Shown here one piece after another: positions 44,622-54,648 of a stretch of 64,000 nucleotides of DNA. Numbering within the stretch: the first letter of the stretch is position 1; every line of letters starts with the position of its first letter. Position numbers and translations under genes: made by a program. Source of the stretch: Caenorhabditis elegans (lineage: Eukaryota; Nematoda; Chromadorea; Rhabditida; Rhabditidae); the NCBI RefSeq assembly GCF_000002985.6, contig NC_003283.11, positions 15,625,501 to 15,689,500 of the forward strand, written 5' to 3'. The notes under the pieces were generated by a model. That model was given only the letters and a program-made list of their open reading frames with translations. It did not search any database and was not told the origin of the DNA.

Positions 44622-45059
44622 CATTTATTTATTAGTGAATAAACTTGATGTTTTGAAAAATTATAAATTTTGCTTATAAATGTTAATTACCATAATAACT
44701 CAAAGGCTGATCAAAGGTGTACTGAGATTTTTCAAAAAGAACTAAACATTTGCAACAAAACTACCAAAAAATATTTGAGAAAAAAGTTAATTTTCCCTTT
44801 AGAAAACTATATTTCAACTCTTGAAAATTGAGAAATTTGTCTAAAACCCGTAAATTTCGCGTCTGGGTAACAAAAAATGTTCAAAAAATTTATTTATTGA
44901 ATCCCGTGAACATTCATTTTTTTATTTAGTTTTTTTTCTAAATAAAAACTGCCGTGTAATCAATTTTCGTCATTCCTTCGTTCGGTCACGGCCGCAAAAT
45001 GTCGCGAATTGTGGATGGCATCGAAAATTTTCTATTCAAACTTGGCATTACTTTTGAGG
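44622..45059. repeat. Right arm of the 438-bp inverted duplication
   Basis: The genuine upstream region and first exon of the complete four-TM gene. Its inverted copy is at 42877-43314. Confidence 0.85.
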
Positions 45060-46284
45060 TGAGCTATAGGTTCCAGAGTTCTTCGTTTGCAAAAATGGAA
45101 GAGTGGCTGTGTGTGAACCTCGGCCGTGGACAGAAAAATGGAGTTATGCAATCGCGCTCCGCTACACAAAGCGATTCTCGCTCTCAAAATTGACGAGCTT
45201 TCAAAATTGTCCACAATCCTCAGAGCTTTTGTGAAAAATAACTGAGCTCTCACCAAAATGAGGATAATAGGCTGTAGGCAGGCATGTAGGCATTGCTCTC
45301 CAAAATCGAAATGTCGCGGTCGAAGCCCGTAAATTGTTCACAGTCTGAAAATTTCAGAATCAATATTCAATGACCAGTGTCGGCTACATGTGCCTGTATC
45401 TCTGGCAGACGATGCTTTATCTGTTTGATTCATTCTGCGCAGTTACCGGAGATCGCAAAGTCGAGCGTTTTGACAATATCGGCTTCTTCGTTTCGTTCAT
45501 ACTTTTTGCGGTGAGTAGATATGAAAAATTCAAATTTTTAGAAAAGCTTTACAGATCATCTATGGTTTATTGTTCGTGTTGATCGAGCCGGAGAACAAGC
45601 GATGGTTCAGTTTCTGCGGAATTTTAGGGGTAATTCAAGTTTTGTCTCACTTCGATGTGATCTACAAAAAATGCGGGATTTTAGACGCAGACTTCTCAAT
45701 AGATTTCGTATGGCTAATAGTAAAAGCGTGCTGACGTCACATAATTATGTGTGAAAAAATCCCGCATTTTTTGTAGATCAATTGATGGGACAATCTGACA
45801 CCTACTGGAAAAAGAAAAGATTTCGTTTAAAACAAATTCAGAATTATTCTAATTTCTCGATATTTTCCGTGTAGTTTTACCGCAAAAAAAACCTCGGAAT
45901 TTTTAATGTGCGCTCAAATTTCAGGCAATCCGTCTAGTCACCTCCACCATCTTCTATTTCTACATTTATCTTCGTTTGAAAGTTGAGGACAATCGACAGT
46001 TTTTGTATTGTTAGTATTATATTTTAGTCTTTTAAAATTTCATTTGTAGAATCAATTTTAAAATTAAAACTTTCAGGGACAAACCGCATGGCTCCGATTT
46101 CAATGCTATTCATGTCCGGGTTGTTGATGATTTCGGTGCTGATTATGTGCAAGATGAGGTTAGTTTCCGGTCTATTCGATATGAAACCCGAATCTATTTT
46201 TGTTTCAGCTTTTTCCGGTCGTCTAAGAAGGTGCTGGAAGATTTGTACGAAGTTGAGGAGACTGGTGGAAAGAAGGCTGTTTAA
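44999..46284 (+). CDS. Four-TM membrane protein of unknown family, complete copy
   Basis: Six exons: 44999-45058, 45358-45510, 45555-45629, 45925-46009, 46077-46158 and 46209-46284. All are GT-AG with matching phases, 176 residues. The short cytosolic-looking start MSRIVDGIENFLFKLGITFE leads to four hydrophobic segments: YMCLYLWQTMLYLFDSF, FVSFILFAIIYGLLFVLI, LVTSTIFYFYIYLRL and MLFMSGLLMISVLIMC. A charged tail follows (SKKVLEDLYEVEETGGKKAV). Loops carry VTGDRKVERFDN and EPENKRWFSFCG. There is no signal peptide and no domain I know; tetraspanin cysteine motifs are absent. A nearby rearranged copy and a 3' fragment make this a local family. The upstream region is the right arm of a 438-bp inverted repeat. 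AATAAA is at 46331-46336. Confidence 0.75.
45641..45803. mobile_element. TGGTGTCAG element, copy 4, in intron of four-TM gene
   Basis: Eroded ends (tgtctcac, ctgacacct) with well-kept arms gatctacaaaaaatgcggga and tcccgcattttttgtagatc. Same intron position as the copy at 43.9 kb. Confidence 0.6.
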
Positions 46285-47165
46285 AAGCAAAATTGGATTG
46301 TCTAAATTTTTGATATTTATTTTCTTCAAAAATAAATGACACCCTAAAAATCTACTTGTAACTTTACGACACATTTTGCTCACTTTCGATTAATTTTATG
46401 AGAGTATAACAATAAGGCCCAAAATCTGAAAGCCTACTATTGAAAGAGCTTAAGAGTCGGAGAGTAGAATAATAGGCTTGAAGCCCAACGACCAGACCTG
46501 AATCTCCCTCACTATGGACTGTTTCTGAACATGGGCCTTTAAATGAAACAGGCCGCTGGCACCTTCAGACCCTTTCCTAGTCATAGTATCATTTGGAGCA
46601 CTAATTTTGAAGTACTTTTTTACTCACATACAATTGTTACTATTGAGAATGTTGCACTTGTATGTAAATAATAGGGAAATGGATACACAATATTATATTA
46701 CTAGGACAGCTTTCATAAAGAATTGCTTTCTTGGGTGACAGATGTTCCAAAAGCAGTTTCACAAAGTTTTCAGCCGCTCCAGCTTTCTTAACACTAAAAC
46801 TGATTACTGTCATAGGTAAAATGTAGACATGTCTAGTGTAGCGTAGATATTTATAGTTCAAAACAGTTCACATTGGTATTTGATTATTGGAATAAAAACA
46901 TTAAAACCTAGTCAACTGTGGAGTTTTCCAGTTTTTTAGTTCTAGTTACTCTAACTGCTTACTTTCATCTAACAACTGACATTTCCTATTCAATTGTTGA
47001 AATCTAGCACCTATCGTTCCTATTTAGAGTTCTTTTCGAGCTTATTTTACGAAGTGTTTAAAGTCTAAATTTTTTTCACAGAAAATCCGGCGACTGCTTT
47101 TGAACCGTATTTCATACACTTGAACCTTCTGTGTAATATTTATTTGTTCAAAATGAAATCGAATA
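46285..47165. other. 3' flank of the four-TM gene; partly duplicated
   Basis: No gene recognised. The stretch around 46411-46600 (caataaggcccaaaatctga, gaaacaggccgctggcacct) is repeated at 48085-48285 behind the four-TM fragment. An open minus-strand frame at 46640-46861 looks mildly protein-like, but I cannot assign it. Confidence 0.4.
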
Positions 47166-47593
47166 TTATTCAGAATCATTACTTATATTATCATAAGAGT
47201 TGTTCGAATTATTAAAATTGTTGTTCGAACGGAAGAGGCAACCGCAACAGCAGCAACAGCAGCACACGATGAAGACCCCCATCAAAATGTACACCCAAAT
47301 CTGAAATTAAGACGATTCTTTCAAGCTCTTTAAAGCTTTTTCAGGATCTGAAGACCTGAGACGTTACCTCAAGAGCAATACAGCATTCGTTGGTGTCATC
47401 ACCGCAACGATAGTAGTGATGGGCAATCGATGGCTTACCGCACTTATCTCCACTAATGATTTGGAAAATAGTATACAGCAACATTTTCGGCAACCTGACA
47501 AACTTTCACGTCCACTCCGTCGCCGGCGTCCGAGTTGACAATCGCAAAGATCACGATGATCACGCAGAAGATGAGAAATTTGAGATTTAGCAT
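47166..47593 (-). CDS. Cys-rich single-TM protein, frame uncertain
   Basis: A trans-splice-like acceptor (tttttccag) lies nine bases before the ATG at 47593. The first exon encodes a signal peptide, MLNLKFLIFCVIIVIFAIVN, followed by SDAGDGVDVKVC. A middle exon ending 47368 encodes GDKCGKPSIAHHYYRCGDD then NECCIALE. The last exon (47300-47166) gives IWVYILMGVFIVCC, a run of cysteines in all counting seven, GCLFRSN, and an Asn/Ser-rich tail. Ectodomain cysteines, one TM and a poly-Cys juxtamembrane patch suggest a palmitoylated type I membrane protein. No consensus intron joins the first and second parts in frame: all GT sites in the first part are phase 0 or 1, while the atcattag acceptor needs phase 2. 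It may be a pseudogene or use an odd splice site. Confidence 0.45.
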
Positions 47594-47857
47594 AATGAGA
47601 CTCTGGAAAAATGATTGATTTTTGCAAAATATTGCCGACTAGAACTCACAAAATCCAACGAGACCGCCGAATCCGACAAAGAAAATACCGAAGACTGACT
47701 TTTCGAAATTTTATTTTTGGAAGCGAAACGTGTCATCAGTGGGGTTCAAGGCTATGACGATCAGTGAGAAGTCACGATTTTTTGAAAGAAAAACTGTGAG
47801 AATAAAGAAAAATAGAGCCCGTGCGGTGAAAATCAATTTTAAAGTAAAAAAATTTCA

Positions 47858-48040
47858 GGGACAAACCGCCTGGCTCCAATTTCAATGCTATTTATGACCG
47901 GGTTGCTGATGATTTCTGTGCTGATTATGTGCAAGATGAGGTTATTTTTTGGTCTATTGCAAACAAAACCCAAATCTATTTTTATCTCACTTGTGCGACG
48001 TTGAGTAGACTGCAGGGAAGAAGGCTGTCTGAAACAGAAA
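47858..48040 (+). pseudogene. 3' fragment of the four-TM gene
   Basis: Tttcag plus a near-copy of exon 5 of the four-TM genes (GLLMISVLIMCKM coding), its donor, and a scrap of exon 6 ending aagaaggctgtctga, with most of exon 6 deleted. Its exon 5 is closer to the copy at 43.3-44.6 kb (acaaaccgcctggctcc, gaggttattttttggtc) than to the one at 45.0 kb. It is followed by a copy of the family's 3' flank (48085-48285). Confidence 0.7.
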
Positions 48041-48525
48041 ATAAGATCCTCTTAGTTTTTGATGCTTATGTTTATGAAATCATAACAATAAGGCCCAAAA
48101 TCTGAAGGCCTACAATTCAAAGAGCTTGTCGGAAAGTAAAAGAAAATGCTCGGAGACCAACGACAAGACCCAAAACTCCCTCACTAACTAAAAGGACTGT
48201 TTCTGAACATGGTCTTTTGAATGAAACAGGCCGCTGGCACCTTCAGAACTTTTTCCTAGTCATGGTATCATTTGGAGCGCTAATTTTGAGCCAGAGATAT
48301 GCTCTCCAAAGCTCAAAAGATCATATAAAAACTCAGTGATCACATTTGTCCTAATGACTACTTTCTCATTCAACACGCTTTTCAACATCTCGCGGTTCAT
48401 TATTTCCAAAATCTCGCACATAATCCACCTGCAAGAATTTTCCTTTTTCGTCTGTGTGTCTATTGATATTCTGTTCTCTGTCGGCTCACTACTTGTTTTT
48501 GGATATTTCTGCTCAACCACCTAAA
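48041..48525. other. Duplicated 3' flank and upstream region of the first NHR
   Basis: 48085-48285 repeats the flank at 46411-46600. The rest is the upstream region of the NHR gene. An open frame runs from 48454 into the NHR, but the ATG at 48526 is preferred because it places the first zinc-finger cysteine at residue 5, as in the neighbouring paralogues. Confidence 0.45.
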
Positions 48526-50120
48526 ATGAACAAAAACTGTTTGATTTGCCATCGAAAAGCAGCTGGGCAGCATTATGGGGTGAGTTCCCTGCCTATACCT
48601 ACCTCATCAATTTTCTTTTCTGAACAGGTATTATCGTGCTTCGCTTGTAAAATGTTTTTCCATCGAATGGTCGTTGAGAACTTACATTACTGCTGCCAAA
48701 AATTCAATAAGTGCTACGAAAAGTTCATTATTCTTCCAAAGTGCAAAGCGTGTCGTTATCAAAAATGCTTAGAAATGGGCATGCAAGCCTTCCCTCGACG
48801 CGTGAAATCATTTGAAGAATCAATGGATTTAAAGATACAGCGAATGCTCATGAATCTCAGCGAAATGGATGAGCAAAGACATTGGAGAATGCTCAACTCG
48901 TATTCAATAGAGGATCCGAGTCTGGGAGATGTTTTGGTAGATTCTAATGTGATGAAAATTATGAGAAAGGTTTTTTTTTGGATTTCGGAATGGAAACCCT
49001 CCAAAGAAAACTATTCTTACAGCCTTCCAATCAGAAAGTAACCGCTCACGAATGGGCATTTCTTGACGTGTATTCCAGGATCTCCCATTTTTCAAATTTT
49101 GAATTTATGAATAATATTAGCTTTGCTGATAGAGTAAGGATAAGTTTTTTCGTTGGTTTAACTTTAAAAATTATATTGAGAAATTAATATTTTCATTCAA
49201 CTGCTTGCGAACAGGAGTTTTCCACGGAAGTATGCGAACATTGCGAGAACAACGAGATTGTCTTTTGACGCCGTCTGGAGAAGATGTCTACCCAGACGCT
49301 GTCCATAATCTATTCAAGGATTCTCCGGGGCTTTTGAACAGGACATGTTGTCTGCTGGTTTCCAAGCTCATCGAGTTGAAAGTTACAAATGAAGAATATC
49401 AATTGCTTAGCCTGATATTCTTTTGTAATCCGAGTAAGTTTCTACATGTGTTTCCTGTAAGGCTTCCATAGGAGGCAGGCGCGGGTTCAGGGCCTGACAC
49501 CTGCCTCCAACCTGCCCCCTCAGGCCGGCCTCTCCCTTATTTCTGCACTTTGGCAAGAAGTCAAAGGCTTGGTGTTAACACCACATAGTACGAAAGGTGG
49601 ATCTTTCTCCGCGGTTCACGGTGCGAGGCAGGCGGACGTCGCCGCTAGGCGGGCGCGGCGCCTGATTGGTTCGAAAAAAGAGTCATCAACAGTTGATTGA
49701 CCTGACAAATCCCTTTGAGGCTTTCAACTCCAAGCTTGCTAACAGAAAATTTTAAAATTTTCAGCGATATCCCACAATCTCTCGGATTTCGCTCGAAACA
49801 CGCTGGCCTCACACCAAATCAAATACAGCTCTGCCTTATTCCGTCACCTACAAATTACAAATCCAGGAACTGCGCCTGTCAGATTCCAAGAGCTTATTTC
49901 ACTTGTTCACGTCATCAATCGTGTCACCAATGACATGCAACACGTCAGCATGATGTTTCAGTGTATGATACCAAGTTTCAAGTTCAAGCAACTCGTCACA
50001 GACACCTTTGTGGATTGTGGTGTTGTACAGAAAAAGTCGAACGTTAAAATTTTAAACGAAAAACCGTGTGCCGACAGTTCTCAGGACTTTATATTTCATA
50101 AAAATAAATTCATTCATTGA
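48526..50120 (+). CDS. Nuclear hormone receptor, supplementary nematode type (1)
   Basis: Predicted ligand-regulated transcription factor. Exons 48526-48579, 48628-48969, 49023-49143, 49215-49433 and 49765-50120 give 363 residues. Two zinc fingers are complete: C-x2-C (CLIC, residue 5), FACKMFFHR, then CQKFNKC and CKAC. The ligand-binding domain follows (EDPSLGDVLVDSNVM, then HEWAFLDVYSRISHFSNFEF) and ends MMFQCMIPSFKFKQLV plus a ~40-residue tail. Between 49144 and 49214 the paralogues are continuous exon, but here an intron is required. An expected acceptor is spoiled (ttttcat at 49194) and the only in-frame choice uses gcgaacag at 49214, costing about eight conserved residues. It may therefore be impaired. 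AATAAA (50103-50108) lies inside the last codons. Intron 4 holds a GC-rich repeat (49470-49680). Confidence 0.72.
49470..49680. repeat. GC-rich repeat in an NHR intron
   Basis: Unlike the AT-rich surroundings, this ~210-bp block is rich in ggcaggcg, cctgcctcc and ggcgggcgcggcgcc. It has partial self-complementarity (aggcaggcgcgggttcaggg against ccctcaggccggcctc). Probably an interspersed repeat. Confidence 0.45.
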
Positions 50121-50132
50121 ACACAATCAAAA

Positions 50133-51103
50133 TTACTGATCAGCCTTTCTGGAAGCGAAGTGAGCCTCAAATTCAGACTTCTTCTTGGCGATGAAGGAAT
50201 CGTAGGCAGCTTGATCTTCAGAAGATTGAGTCTTAATATAGGTGTCAACTTGTCCAAGGAATTGATTGAATGCGGCACGAGCAGCGTCACGATCAATTTC
50301 AGTTCCTTCAGCTGGCTTTTGGGATGCAAAGTCAGCAGCAAGCTTTAAGAATCCACCAGTTGCTTCCTATACTCCTCGCTTAGACTTCGTTTTTCTACAA
50401 AAGACTTCATTGCACGGGCAAGTGAGCCGGTTCGTACGACATGGTACTTAAGAAGAATAGTTTTATCTTTATCACTCATTGTTTGAATAAAATCAAAATC
50501 CAAGAAATATGATACTCTAGAATAAGCACCCAAAAACAATAAGTCGCTAGCTGGAAACTCGGCACCTGATTTCTAAAAACTAAAATTTAGAGCCATTCCT
50601 CTCTTCTTGGACTAGTAACTTTCTCAACAAGTTTCATAGAATTCCTGTCCCTCAAAATATCCTCCAGACTAGGATTCTCCATAGAGTAAAATTTCGAAAA
50701 AGTGGAATAGTTTTGGCTATCCCGCACACTCAAATCTTGGAGTAATTTGCAAAATTTGTCCGGATCCTCAATTTCCAGAAAAGTTGCCTCGTATCGCATA
50801 CCAACTTTCAGACATTTCTCAAATCGACAAGCTTTACACTTTGGATAAACTTTAAAGCTCGTCGAGCACTGATTGCTCGATTTGCAAGTGAATTGCAACT
50901 TTTTTTCGAGCGTTCTATGGAAGAACATCTTACAGGCGGAACACGAGAAAACCTGGAATAATTTATTTGAGCCCTATGATTTTAATACAAAAATGTATTT
51001 TTCTTACCCCATAATTCCTAGTGTACGCAGTATTTCCACACACAAGACATTCCTTGGCTTCCAAATCCACCTGTCGTTTGGAGCTTGATGTTGTTTTTAG
51101 CAT
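50133..51103 (-). pseudogene. NHR truncated and fused to a small-protein exon
   Basis: Starting at 51103, exon 1 (51103-51008) gives MLKTTSSSKRQVDLEAKECL and VCGNTAYTRNYG. Exon 2 begins VFSCSACKMFFHRTLEKK and carries CKACRFEKCLKVGM and SMENPSLEDILRD. Exon 3 (50572 on) begins the ligand-binding domain (YSRVSYFLDFDFIQTMSDKD, VVRTGSLARAMKSFVEKRSL). At about 50370 NHR similarity stops abruptly. A different coding sequence follows in another frame down to TAA at 50133: EATGGFLKLAADFASQK, FNQFLGQVDTYIKTQS and KKKSEFEAHFASRKADQ, which looks like the 3' exon of a secreted helical protein. A gtacga donor near 50430 and the tatag acceptor near 50371 would join the two in frame, so a chimeric message is possible. 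The ligand pocket is incomplete either way. Confidence 0.6.
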
Positions 51104-52081
51104 GGAGAAACGAAATTAGATAAAAGTTTTGAAACAACAAAACTAGGCGGTAGCTAAATGCGATTACAAGTCAAGTGGAATGCATAAACGCTAATGAGTA
51201 GGTAACCGGGAAAGGTTCATTTGATCACTGGAAACCGGTCACTGGAAACCTGAGGACATATAGGATACATTATTAGTCGCTCCGTCCTGGCAAGGCATGA
51301 TCAGAACGCACTTTTACAGCCTCTTATAGTAAGACCGTCCGCCTTGCTCTCAAATATTTCGTCAGTATATTTACAAAAAACAAACAAATTTGTGTTTTTT
51401 CTCATTTCATTTTTATTAGTCAATTTTTCGGAGGCATTTTCCCGGCGAAAGGCGTGGAGGCAATAGTGAAGGCGGGCGGCTTCGATACGGGCGGCACAGT
51501 CCTAGGAGTTTCATAACCCTTACGTTTGGCAGAGATGTTAGAAAATACGTCAGTAGTGGATTTTGAGAGATTGTGAGGGATTTTCATTCAAACAAATCCG
51601 CTTCAAACCAACTAATCCCGCTAAAATCAAGAGATCGGTCATGAAAAAGCTCAAAGAAATTAGGAAAATTAGGAACACAGTAGTAATATTATTTTGTTAT
51701 CGAGGCGCCTTTTACCTACCTGTTTGCACCCTCGAGTCTTACCGCAAACCATACGAATATTTCTTTAAGAAACCAAAAAGGGAATTGTTTTGGTTCGTTT
51801 TTGTTTTTAACATTTGCAGAGGCGATATCCGGGCGAGTGGCAGTCGCCTTGCGGGTGGCCATGTTTCCACAAACAAAACATTTTTCGTACTTTGTATCCA
51901 CCGGTGTATGCTGCATTAAATCAACCTGCTAAATGAATTTCAAATCTCTTGGTCTTTTCTCCACCTCTATCTCTCCCTCTCTCCCTTGCTCTATTTCTCC
52001 TGATTTCAGCTTATATGACTACTAGTGAGCAAGCCACTGGCTCAAATATATGCTTATTTATTTCACCCGGTTCGATTCTCA
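51104..52081. other. Intergenic with an NHR exon relic
   Basis: Upstream DNA of the minus-strand NHR and of the next plus-strand NHR. It contains a minus-strand exon-1 relic (listed separately) and a moderately GC-rich patch at 51435-51500. Nothing else recognised. Confidence 0.45.
51820..51916 (-). pseudogene. NHR exon-1 relic (half zinc finger)
   Basis: Open minus-strand frame starting MQHTPVDTKYEKCFVCGNMA, equivalent to KECLVCGNTAYTRNYG of the neighbouring NHR. The NYG end and donor are lost and no second finger follows. Confidence 0.4.
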
Positions 52082-54547
52082 ATGAAATGTTTAGTTTGTT
52101 GTTCGTATGCTAGCAGTAGGAATTTTGGCGTAAGATTCACATATCTTTAACTAAAAAAACACACAAATATTTCAGGCGTTATCATGCTCGGCGTGCAAAA
52201 TGTTCTTCACTCGAGCAACGAAAAATTACGCAAAGTTTACCTGCAAATATGACAAAAAATGTTTCGAAAGCTTCACAATTCTTCCAAAGTGTCAATTTTG
52301 TCGATTCAAAAAGTGCCTAGAAATTGGAATGAGATTTTCGGAACCGAAACAGCAATTGTTTAACCTGAATAATTCGGTGGATCAAGATTTGATAATTCTA
52401 CTCGGAAACCTTGCTGTGAAAGATGGTGTTCATTATTCCAACTTTTTAAACTTCTATTCTTTGGAGGACCCAAGTATGGACGATATTTTGGCAGATCGCA
52501 GCAGGATGAAGTTGATGAAAAGGGTAAGTAGAATTTACCTTGTCCAGAAGGGTCATACCAGTGCCCTCCATTGTAAAACAATGGTGAAGGGACCAAAATC
52601 AACTGAAATCAGTGATGAAACTTCGGACCAAAATATCTCGGAGCTCCCTTGGGCATAGCAGCTGGAAATTACAGAGGAATCGTCTCAGACCTCCTACTGT
52701 GGCTTGACACTACTTTTGTTCCGAAGTCAGGAATCCCATTTAAACACTTCCCTTGTTAGCAGGTGTTGTTGAAATTGAAGTATAACTGACAAGGAAGTGA
52801 AAATTTAAACTTGTGGAATTTAAAGTTAACACTGTGCTATTTGAAAAAAATATGTTGAGTCTACAAACCTGCAAAAGAAAATAAGCGACGGAAAATATAT
52901 TTTTCAAACTTTAAATGACTTTCCGGAAGCCTAGAAAAATTCCAGATATTTTTTTCATTGCTCTGGCTAATTGTAATGAAGCTTTTACAACTGTGTACTG
53001 CACTATAGTGATTTTCCAAAAAATTAACAAATTAAAAAAAAACGTTTGATCTGTTTCGTGCTAATTACTTCCTTTTTTATTCATAAGTTGTGTTATGACG
53101 AAGATTACATATTTTTTGAGTTTTAGAAATTGAGATTGTTTGAAAAGCTTTTTAAGAAAGATCTTTGAGCTGCAGTGAAGCACCTTAAAATGGAAAATGT
53201 CAATCTTACAATTTTAGACGCCTAAAATTTCCCCAGGTGTGGAATTAGACAGAATTTAAAAATTTAAGCGGTGCCCAACTTTTGACAATTTTTGCCGATT
53301 TTTGCCAAAGATCTCATACATAATATTACTTTGAAATAATCTCTAAAGTTCAGACGCTTGAAATCAAAACGAAATCTCACGAGTGGACATTTCTGGGCTC
53401 CTACTACAAAATAGCTCAGTTTCTGGACTTTGACTTTGTCAAAACTATGAGCCTTGCCGATAGGAAAATCTTATTCTCCTACAATACTCTTCGAATGGGA
53501 TCTCTATCTCGATCCATGCGTACATACCTTGATAAACGAGATTGCCTGATGACTCCAAGTGGCGATGACTTATTTTCACCTGCCGTACGCGGGTTGTTCG
53601 ACAAAACGCCAGAAATAATCAATAGGATCTTGTGCCAGGTGGTTGGAAGACTGATGGAAATTAAAATTACATATGAAGAATACTTGCTTTTGATCATGAT
53701 TGTGTTCTGCAATCCATGTGAGTTTGATACAGAGGGATTAGAATTTAAAAAAAACTTTTTTGAAAAAAACTAACTAAAAATTGAAAAAAAAACAATCAAT
53801 TAAAATTGAGCATCCCCCAATATGAATATTCAAAACAAAAATTTAAATTTGAACTTTTTTTGGAAAATTTTGAAAAAAAATCCGCTAAGTTTTTAAATTG
53901 AAAATTCGATTTTCACTTTGAAAAAAGTTTAAAATTTATGTAATTTCCGACATAATTTTTCAAAATCACAAATTTATTATTGTCGGTAACACTTTATTGA
54001 AAAATTCATATTTTTATTCCCTACTAAACTTTTTAGAAACTCAAAACATGCATTTTCTGCCAATCTTTTCTTTTTCAGAAATTTATGGTTCCCCGAAAAA
54101 AAAATCCTCCTGAAAGTTTGAATTTACCCCAAAAAAATTTCTCAGAAAACTTAATTTTTCAGCCGGAATTATTTCTCAGAATATTTTTTTCTATTTCAAG
54201 TCGGACCTAATTATGAAAAACCTGTATGATCTTACAACAAAATTTGATTTGCGAACACCTTTAAATTCCTTTAAATTGAAATAATTACAGCAATATCTCA
54301 CGAACTGTCCGATTCAGCACGAGAAACTCTATCCAAATATCAAAATATGTATGCATCATTTTTGTTCCGCTTCTGCCAACTCAAGAACCAACACAAGGCG
54401 CCAACTCGGTTCAATGATATTCTTTCAATATGCAATGTTAACAACAAAAATGTGGAAGATTACTGCTTTGTGCATATGATGTTTCAATGTATGGTTCCTG
54501 AGTTCAAGTTCAAAAAACTGGTTAATGATATCATAATTCGAAGTTAG
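52082..54547 (+). CDS. Nuclear hormone receptor, supplementary nematode type (2), intact
   Basis: Exons 52082-52129, 52176-52523, 53354-53717 and 54291-54547 encode 338 residues with no defects. DNA-binding domain: CLVC at residue 3, SCSACKMFFTRATKNY, CKYDKKC, then CQFCRFKKCLEIGM. Linker: HYSNFLNFYSLEDPSMDDIL. Ligand-binding domain: HEWTFLGSYYKIAQFLDFDF, MSLADRKILFSYNTLRMGSL, ITYEEYLLLIMIVFCNP, ending VHMMFQCMVPEFKFKKLV. The fingers begin almost at the N-terminus, so there is no A/B domain. Intron 2 is enlarged (830 bases) and intron 3 is A/T-tract rich. It shares exon plan and phases with NHRs 3 and 4. AATAAA is at 54554-54559. The extended HNF4-like NHR expansion of nematodes is the family; ligand and targets are unknown. 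Confidence 0.85.
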
Positions 54548-54553
54548 AATTGA

Positions 54554-54559
54554 AATAAA
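54554..54559 (+). terminator. Poly(A) signal AATAAA
   Basis: Seven bases after the stop codon of NHR 2. The UGT relic ends convergently 90 bases further on. Confidence 0.5.
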
Positions 54560-54648
54560 TAGAAAATAATTTGCAATTTTTCTTTTGTGATGTGTGAAAT
54601 GTACCTGTACAGATATAGGTGCAAACACATTTTTTTCAACACAAAAAT

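Noticed and set aside
46640-46861. Minus-strand 73-codon frame with protein-like composition
   Set aside because: No start context, splice sites or recognisable family; it may be a relic but cannot be supported.
47364-47627. 87-codon Arg/Ser-rich frame on the minus strand
   Set aside because: It is a shifted frame over the signal-peptide and Cys-rich exons, which make much better protein in the other frames.
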